A stretch of DNA of 52,091 nucleotides, taken from the IMG/VR virus record IMGVR_UViG_3300022752_000103, positions 1-52,091 of that record; one strand, written 5' to 3'. The notes below the pieces were generated by a model, which was not told where the DNA came from, searched no databases, and worked only from the letters and a program-made list of their open reading frames with translations. The stretch comes from a virus. Each line of letters starts with the position of its first letter. The first letter of the stretch is position 1. Made by a program: the position numbers and the translations under genes. Shown one piece after another: positions 36,118 to 44,000 of this stretch.

Positions 36118-37947
36118 TCAGAATTCAATAACAAGTTTGATATCTTCTACTTGGTCTGGAGCTCTGGTTATTAGTCTTCTGTTTTCAATATAAATGATTT
36201 CTCCAGAATTTGGTTGTAGTTCTGGAAGTGCTAATCCATTTGTGAACGTAGAACCCAACGCCGAAGCATTGAAAGTGGTATCAACAGTTCCCGTTATATT
36301 GGATGTTTGCCCAGTTACTACGAAAGTAGCATTTGAAATAAATGCTCTTACTACACCATTGTTTAGGTGATTTTCTGGCGATTGGAAATATTTCAAAACA
36401 CCTGAAGTTGTAGAACCAGAATCTGGAGTCCAAGCAACTACAGTTCCCTTAGCAACTCCACCACCAGGAAGAGATTGAGTAATTTCTTCGTCTTGTTGGA
36501 AAATGCCAGTAACATTGGTTAATTTAATCGCTCTAAGATTAGAAAGTGTGTCAACTGTGGCAAAGTTTGATGTGCCATAGAGATATGGGTCTTGTAGAAT
36601 TCCAATTCTTCTAAAATCATTCTCTACTGGGAAGTCTCCACCGCCTTCAGCATATGTCAAGCGAATATTTGTCATAATTCGCTTAGCATTTAATTCCACA
36701 ATAGGATCGGCACCATGTCCCCCCTGTGGTGATAACACACATTCAATCGCACCAATAGCAGTTGAAGAAACTGTTACAGGAGTTGTTAGTGCTGCGTCAG
36801 AATATACATTTCCATTTGACAGCAAAACATTTGCGTAAGTATACCCAGTACCAGCAGCGTGGAGAATAGCATAAGTAATATTTCCAGATGAATTTGTTCC
36901 AAATTTGACGATTCCTCCACTTCCATTGCCAAAGATCGGAGTATATAGAGATGTTTGACTAGTTGGTAAATCAGATCCAATTGCTTTTAGTACAACTGTA
37001 CTGACAGATCCATTAACTGCCGCTGCTTGAACTGCACCGTCAGCAACAATGGGAATAAAATCTGTTGATAGAAATCTAAGAACATCATTTGTTGTAATGG
37101 TGTACATATACTTCCAAATATAATTACAAAAACCATTAGCGTCTACAGGTTCTTTGTAAATTCCATTAGAATATGTACCACTCGAAGGAGTTGTGGATGG
37201 TTCATATGCTACTGTAGGAAGAACACCACCAGGAAGAAGAGAAGCAGGTCTCTCACCGTTATATAAACACTTAAAAACTTCGTACTTGTTATTTACAACA
37301 TAAAATTTGGCGGTTGAAATATTTTGGGAACCAGTGGATCCACCAGATAAAACTACCGAAGATGTTTTTTGTTCCGAATAGTCGGGTCTCCACATATCAA
37401 AACGACTGTTGGTTGAAATGTCCCAATTATATCTTCTTACAACTGGTCTGGCAAATTCACCAGTAATGCGTTTAGCAGCAAGAATGTCGGCATATGATAG
37501 ATATTTTTCTGTCTGATTGTCGTGAGGAATTGTAGGAATATCATCAGTAGCAAAACGATATACACCCGTTAGAGCAGTGGCAGCAGTATTGCTACTTGTA
37601 ATTGAATTGTATCCAGTTAATGTTGAACCCTGTGGTGGAACGGCGGCGGCAGTTGGACCAATAGCAGAAAGAAGAAGAGAGTTTGGATATGAAGCTACAA
37701 CATCTGCTTTGAACGTAGCAGAAGCGAAATTAGCACCAACAAAAACTTTGTCACGACCAGCAACGAAATCAGTAGCTGACTTGTTATACACTTCTAGGTA
37801 AGAATACCATTTTTGTGGTCTACCAACAAAGAAGTACATTCTTGTTCTTTCTGAAGATGAATCTGAACCAGATAGCGGTTCTGTCAAAGACTCATAAAAT
37901 TGTTTGGCATTAAAGATTCTAAACTTTTCAGAGATTATTGCGGCCAT
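36118..37947 (-). CDS. gp8: Baseplate wedge protein gp8
   Basis: This 609-residue protein is the homologue of T4 gp8, the dimeric wedge subunit. The N-terminal FRIFNAKQFYESL and MYFFVGRPQKW correspond to T4 FRTEKMLNFYNS and FGRSEPW. The C-terminus SGEIIYIENRRLI...DQVEDIKLVIEF corresponds to T4 SGEMIYMENRPPI...DQTEEINILFTF. A central NGFCNYIWKYMYTIT segment matches GYVWEYLFEI. T4 gp8 has 334 residues, so this one carries about 270 extra, much of it between residues about 320 and 520. The extra region includes a HAAGTGYTYANVLLSNG repeat like those in the neighbouring giants. It has an AGAGAG Shine-Dalgarno and a double late promoter 37-50 bases upstream. Confidence 0.93.
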   Translation of the reverse strand: MAAIISEKFRIFNAKQFYESLTEPLSGSDSSSERTRMYFFVGRPQKWYSYLEVYNKSATDFVAGRDKVFVGANFASATFKADVVASYPNSLLLSAIGPTAAAVPPQGSTLTGYNSITSSNTAATALTGVYRFATDDIPTIPHDNQTEKYLSYADILAAKRITGEFARPVVRRYNWDISTNSRFDMWRPDYSEQKTSSVVLSGGSTGSQNISTAKFYVVNNKYEVFKCLYNGERPASLLPGGVLPTVAYEPSTTPSSGTYSNGIYKEPVDANGFCNYIWKYMYTITTNDVLRFLSTDFIPIVADGAVQAAAVNGSVSTVVLKAIGSDLPTSQTSLYTPIFGNGSGGIVKFGTNSSGNITYAILHAAGTGYTYANVLLSNGNVYSDAALTTPVTVSSTAIGAIECVLSPQGGHGADPIVELNAKRIMTNIRLTYAEGGGDFPVENDFRRIGILQDPYLYGTSNFATVDTLSNLRAIKLTNVTGIFQQDEEITQSLPGGGVAKGTVVAWTPDSGSTTSGVLKYFQSPENHLNNGVVRAFISNATFVVTGQTSNITGTVDTTFNASALGSTFTNGLALPELQPNSGEIIYIENRRLITRAPDQVEDIKLVIEF

Positions 37948-37983
37948 TGAAAATTTCTCTCTTGCTAATAGGTTCGTAATTCT

Positions 37984-37997
37984 TATTTATATTTATA
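37984..37997 (-). promoter_or_regulatory. Overlapping twin late promoters for gp8
   Basis: The minus strand reads TATAAATATAAATA, which holds two exact TATAAATA elements offset by six bases (37990-37997 and 37984-37991). They fill the 53-base spacer between the stop of the 2985-residue gene (38001) and the gp8 ATG (37947). A double element could allow two start points or stronger late expression. Confidence 0.75.
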
Positions 37998-38000
37998 GTA

Positions 38001-41000
38001 CTAATTTGTAGTTCTTAAGTAATCACCAGCACCGTGTATCTTTGCTGTTGTATTATTTTGTCCTCGTAAAACTCCAATAAAACGATCAACTAATTTTGAA
38101 GTATAAGTTACCATTTCGTCACCAACCAGTAACTTGCCAGATGAAGGAAAACCATTGGTATTGGCAACATAGATGATAGTGTTGCTTGTCGTTAGTGGCA
38201 TTTGTAGATATGCTCCTAGTTCATTCGTTGAACCATACCCAAGATTCATCAAAGTTTCTTCTGTAACTCCTTTGGATGACATTGAACGAACTTCGAAATC
38301 TTCTATGGTAATATCTCCATAAAGTCTATCAAATTGATCTAAACAAATTCCGCCAAGTTGTAAGTAACCCATGTCATTAAACGCACCATTTTCAAATTTC
38401 TTTAATGTTGACCCCAAAGTTAATGGAGCAAATGATACGATAGATATTTCTGGTTCAGCATAAGTATCGGAAAATCCTGTAGGAATAGATTTAACTATTT
38501 CTTGTTTTACAGAATTGACAGAAGTAGATTTGACATTTTCCCAAAGAGTATGTACATTAACAACAATTTCATTTTTTAAGGATACTACTGAATTTGATGA
38601 TATTAATATCTCAAATTGTAATTGTCTTTCTGTCAAATCATACTTAATATCTGCTACTGTTGCTACTGGTATTGTTTCAAAAAATGGATGTATACCTGTA
38701 GTTATTACTGTAGATGGTTCTAGAAGTTCTGTTGGACTAATAATAGATTCTGCTTCATGTACAGCAAATCCATATTCTAGATTTATGAGTGCTGAAATTA
38801 ATAATGTTGTCTTAATTTCTGGGAAGAAAGTTAATTCAACTTTTGTTGTTACTTTTTTCTCAGGATTTTTAATAATATCAAATCCTTTGGCAACATATAC
38901 CCTTGGTGGTGTCAAATAACCACTTCCACCATTGGTTAAAACAATGTCAATGATTTCGCCCTTGCTTTCTACAGCGAATCCACTAGCCCCTCCACCTTGA
39001 GCGGGAGCAATTATTGTTCCTCCCTCATCTCTTAGTGGTTGAGGAACAAAAATTAGTTTTGGCGCATTTTCATAACCATAAGCTCCTGGTTGGATTCTAG
39101 ATAATCCATATTGAGAATAATTTCTATCATTCCATTCTAACTGAGTAACAGATCCATTTTGTATACTGGCAGTTACCGATAGTCCTTCCCCTCTTCCAAC
39201 TTCCTCATTTGGAGTTACACTTAGTCTACCAAAGAAGTTGTTGGCTATTGAAGAATTTGAATTATATTGAGTTTTAAAAACTTTCTGTGGAAGAGATAAA
39301 ATTTTTCTATATGATTTTTCTCCATCAACTCGGATTCTATCTCCAATATCAATAAAATTTGGAGAAGTTCTTGATATTGAGGATCCTATCAACCACCCAC
39401 TATTTGTTTTTTGTAAAATACCTAGTGTTTCATCGTCTCGTTCGAAATCAGAAACAGATATAATTGATGAAAAAGGAATTATCAGATCACCCAAACCAGA
39501 TGCTAAACCATTTATGATAGTAATATTTTTTGATGGATCAAAAGGAGCATTTTGAGATTCAATGTATAAAATAGAACCAGTATTAGTTACAGATACTCCT
39601 TTTGCTTTACCAATAGCAGTGTAATTAGTCGTTGACGTTCCTTGGTAACAAATTCTATCAGCATATTGTGCTAATGGAGGAACATAATTCAAGTCTATTT
39701 TAATTAAATTAAAATAAGTGTCTTCTTCATAATTGAAAGCGGTTATTGATGTAGAAACGGATCTTCCATAATAATATAATATAACTATTTTTTGCCCTGA
39801 TAATGGTGGATTGGTGAATCTAATAGAAGAACCTTGAATAAAATAATCTTTTGTTTTCTTTTGTAATACTCTATCAACAAAAACTAATATATTGTTATCA
39901 ATAAAAACTTCTAGAGGTTTTTTATTGATAACTCTTCGCATAATAAATGGACCGTATGTAATTCCATCAACAAGTGATGTATCAATTTCAGCTATTTCAT
40001 AACTAGAAATTGAATATGCGCCAAAAACTTGACCAGACTTAGGTGGTTCTATAAAAACAATTTCATTTGGAGTTACTGTTCTTCTGATGTAATAGGATCT
40101 ATCTATTGGGAAAGTTGGAGTAATTCCTGCAGTCTGTAAAACTCCATCAATTGTAACTAACAAATTGTTACCTGACTCTAGAACAATATTGTTATTTGAA
40201 TCATCAATCAATTGGAAGGTGGTTTTTACTCCATCAAATTGATTTGATATATTTTTAATTTTCTTGAAAAATTGTGAGTTGACGGTAGTATCTTTGTATC
40301 TTAAAATTTTACCAATAAATTTCTGTGATGGTGTATCAACTCCCTCTACATATTGAGATGGTGTAATACTTTGCCCTTGACTATTTCTATATCCAAGTGG
40401 CGCTTCTTTAAAAGTAATTTGTGTATTTGATACAGTAAACGCTAGTCCTGGTTGCTGAAGAATACCATCTAACGAAATAACAAGATTCTCTTGTTGTGGA
40501 ACAGCAACAGGATTGTTGCTTCCTAATATTTTCATAGTAAATATTTTATTTCCAGCTCTATTTCCATTCAAATCAAAATAACCATTAAATGGTGGATCTA
40601 AAACTATTTCAAAACTTGATGTCTCAGCGTCATCGAATGAATTTACAAATAATGCTCCCTTTCCTCTTTGAACATCCATGAAAGAAGAATTCAATATAGA
40701 CTGAGTAACAGTTCTATATGTGTTTTGAACAGTAACTTTATTTTTTTGTGGATCCCACAATTGAATAGTCGAAACCGAATCCAAACTAGGTGGATTTGGT
40801 TTCATTCTTGCTATAGCATCAGATTCAATAAAAACTTCACCAAATAATTTAAATCCAGCTGGGTGAGTTGACGCCTTTATAAGAGCTCGCCATATGTCAA
40901 TAGGAGTTCTGGACCTAATAACATAGGAGTAGTCTTGATAAAAATCGGAATCTGTTAATTTCTGAGAAGATGTACTTAATTTCGATTTATCGGAAGCATA

Positions 41001-44000
41001 ATATCCTAAATTGTCATAATATGACTTAATATCGTAATTAAATTCTCCAACGAACGAAGATATGACCTTGGCAGTTTTTAATTGAGTTTTCCCTGTAATT
41101 TGAAAATTGTTTCTAAATTCTCCTTCAACTCTATTCAATTTAAGGATATTACTTCCTTCCTTCCATCCATCTTTTGATACATATCCTTTTGCTATCAATA
41201 CACTTCCATCATATTGTTCTACTATTTCTCCTTCAAAAAATGCTTTTTCTGGAAAATCTTTTAATATTAAAATTCTATGTGAAGTTATCTTTCTCTTTGT
41301 GGTATAATCAGCATTAAATGCCTTTCCGTTTTGGATAATAGAAACTTTTTTTGGAATACCAATGTTTGTACTTTCAAAATATAATTTCACGTCAGTTTCG
41401 ACAATTCTAACTTCTGGTTTGTAAGTAAATCCAGTTCCACCATTCACCAAAATTACTGCTGCTATTGAATTATCCGTAGATTTTCTTACGTCAAAAACAG
41501 CACTTCTCCCATCTCCATTCACTACAATTGCTTTTGGTTTGGAATAGTTTTGACCAGAATTAATAATAGAGACGCCAATAATACTTTGTGTTTGTGGATT
41601 CCATTCGATATTCACCGTACATTCCGAAGACGCAGATGGACGAACACCAGCAACGACAGGAATAGAAGACATACTGTTGCCAGAATTAACCAATTTTATA
41701 GTGTTTATTTGACCAACAGCATTTGTTGATGTAGTTGTGTATGAAATTATTCCATACCCAGAATATTGTGGGTAATTAGATACTTCATACACCATCTCGG
41801 ATGGCGTTGTATAGATAATTCTGTGTTCGCCCTGTAAAGGATCATCAATCAATCTCAAATATGCTTTTTCTGAATCAATGATGTTATTCTTATCATAAAA
41901 ATAATAATTGGTAAATTCGCTAATTTTTTTATCACTAAAATTATTTGAAGAAATATTTGCGCCAAATCCTATCTTTAGAGAAATAAAAGAATTAGCAAAT
42001 CCAGGTTTTTCTATACTTTTTTCTACTTCATTAGTTAATATGTTTAAATTGCCACTTGGAGAAAATTCTAAAAAACTACCAGCTAAAGAAGGATGTGAAG
42101 TATCAAATTTATACTTATAGAATTTTTGAATAGGTATAACTGGATTTTTTCTCCAATTAACATTATCGTATGAAAATTCAAATTTAAATTTTGGTGATTC
42201 TATAACATCTACAACCCCAACCAATTTTCTTGGAGTATTTTGATCATAAAAGAAACTAGATGAAGTTATGGGATTGATAGTAGTTATTGTGTTTCCAGAC
42301 TCAAATGTTAGTACCAATTCACCAGTTTCGGGGTCATATGAGTCTACAAACGGATCGGCAACCGTTGTACCTAATTGATAATTAAATTCTAATTTATATC
42401 GAGGAGATTCCGAAGAAACAGTTCTGTTGAAAATGTGATCAGCAGCAATTGTATTTTTTTGACCGCGCAATACAACGACAGAATTTTCGTTGGCATTAAT
42501 ACTAACTACTTCCATTATTTCACTATCTATTTTTAAGTAATCTCCATTTGATATAGAAGTAATCTCATTCAAAAATAATTTAGTATTTGAAGACGCAAAA
42601 CCAGCGTGATCTACCTCAACAAGCAAACTTCTGGCGGAAGATGATAGAGGATTTTGGTATCCAGAAGATGGCGAAATAGTTAATATGTCTCCTTTTTTGT
42701 AAAATTTTCCTTTGGATATAATTACAATTGAAGTAATCAATCCATTAGTTACAGTTAAAGTAGCTCTGGCATTATTTTGATTGCCAGGATTGCCAATAAC
42801 AGACTCTGAGATATTAGAAACTATTTGTCCAGTCTCACCTCTACATTTAGTTTGATCTACAAATATTAATTCTACATTTGTTAATGTGGAATTACCACTA
42901 GTGTCGTAAGCATAATCCGAACCACTATTTAATAATATTATCCTACCCACACCACTATCTACAAGTGTTTTGTTGTAAAATGGAGTGCTTAATTTTACTT
43001 TTTGGTATATTTTTTTTCTGGTGTATACTGTTGTAGTAGTATTAAAATCGTCTGGAATGATATCAACTATAATGTTTTCATTCACTGATACGCCATGATT
43101 TTCTGTGGTTTTTAAAACAGCAATCTTATCAGTTGATGTTAATACTTTTATACCAGAACTTAATGGTATTTTTTGGACAATTCTACTACCGACAGTATCT
43201 CTTAAATTATTAGTTCTCAGAAAATATGTGGCATCAACATCAAAATTTCCTCTTTGTACTCTAACCTTACAAATGTTTTTTTGATCTGTTGATTCTAATA
43301 CTACTCCATATCCTCTTTGACTTAAAACAACAGATCCAGGGGAAGAGATATCAGGTAACAATAATGCAAGACCATTTGGTGTTGTTGCTACTTGAAAATT
43401 TGTGGGAGAAGAATTTACAACATAATAAATTTTGTTTGTCAATAAACCAGCAAAAACACTTGAAAAAATAATTGGTTCTCCATTGACAAACGTATTTGAT
43501 GCTAGGTTTATTTTATTTGAAGATGTAGATAAAATAATTGCTTGTTTTCCATTTGTTAGAAAAATTTCGGAATCAGCGGTATACGACGAGATTTTATCAA
43601 CTACTAAATTGACAACTTCTATGCTCGATGCAGCAAAATTAGTATTTGATGGTTCGAAATTTTTTGTTACTTCTTTTAGAATAATAGTTTTTCCATTGAA
43701 TACATTTCCAATGATTTTTCCAGAAGCAAAAGTCCCAGATTGTGTCAATGTATCACCATCATACAAGTAACAAGGGGATTCTGTAGTAATTTTTACGCAC
43801 TTATTCAAAGATGGTGGTAAAAGCACCAAAATACTACCATCTCTTAATAAAACATCAGTTGTGTTTAAATTGTAATCTGGGATATCTTTAGCGTCAATAG
43901 TAATAGAAAATCCCAAACCACTAACATTTACTGGATAGTTAGTAATTCCCGTCGAAGTTAACTGCGAAGTGATACTGGCAGAGAAATAATCAAAAAATGT

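Noticed and set aside
38515-38919. 134-residue plus-strand ORF within the 2985-residue gene
   Set aside because: Antisense to a clearly coding, repeat-bearing region and without any start signal.
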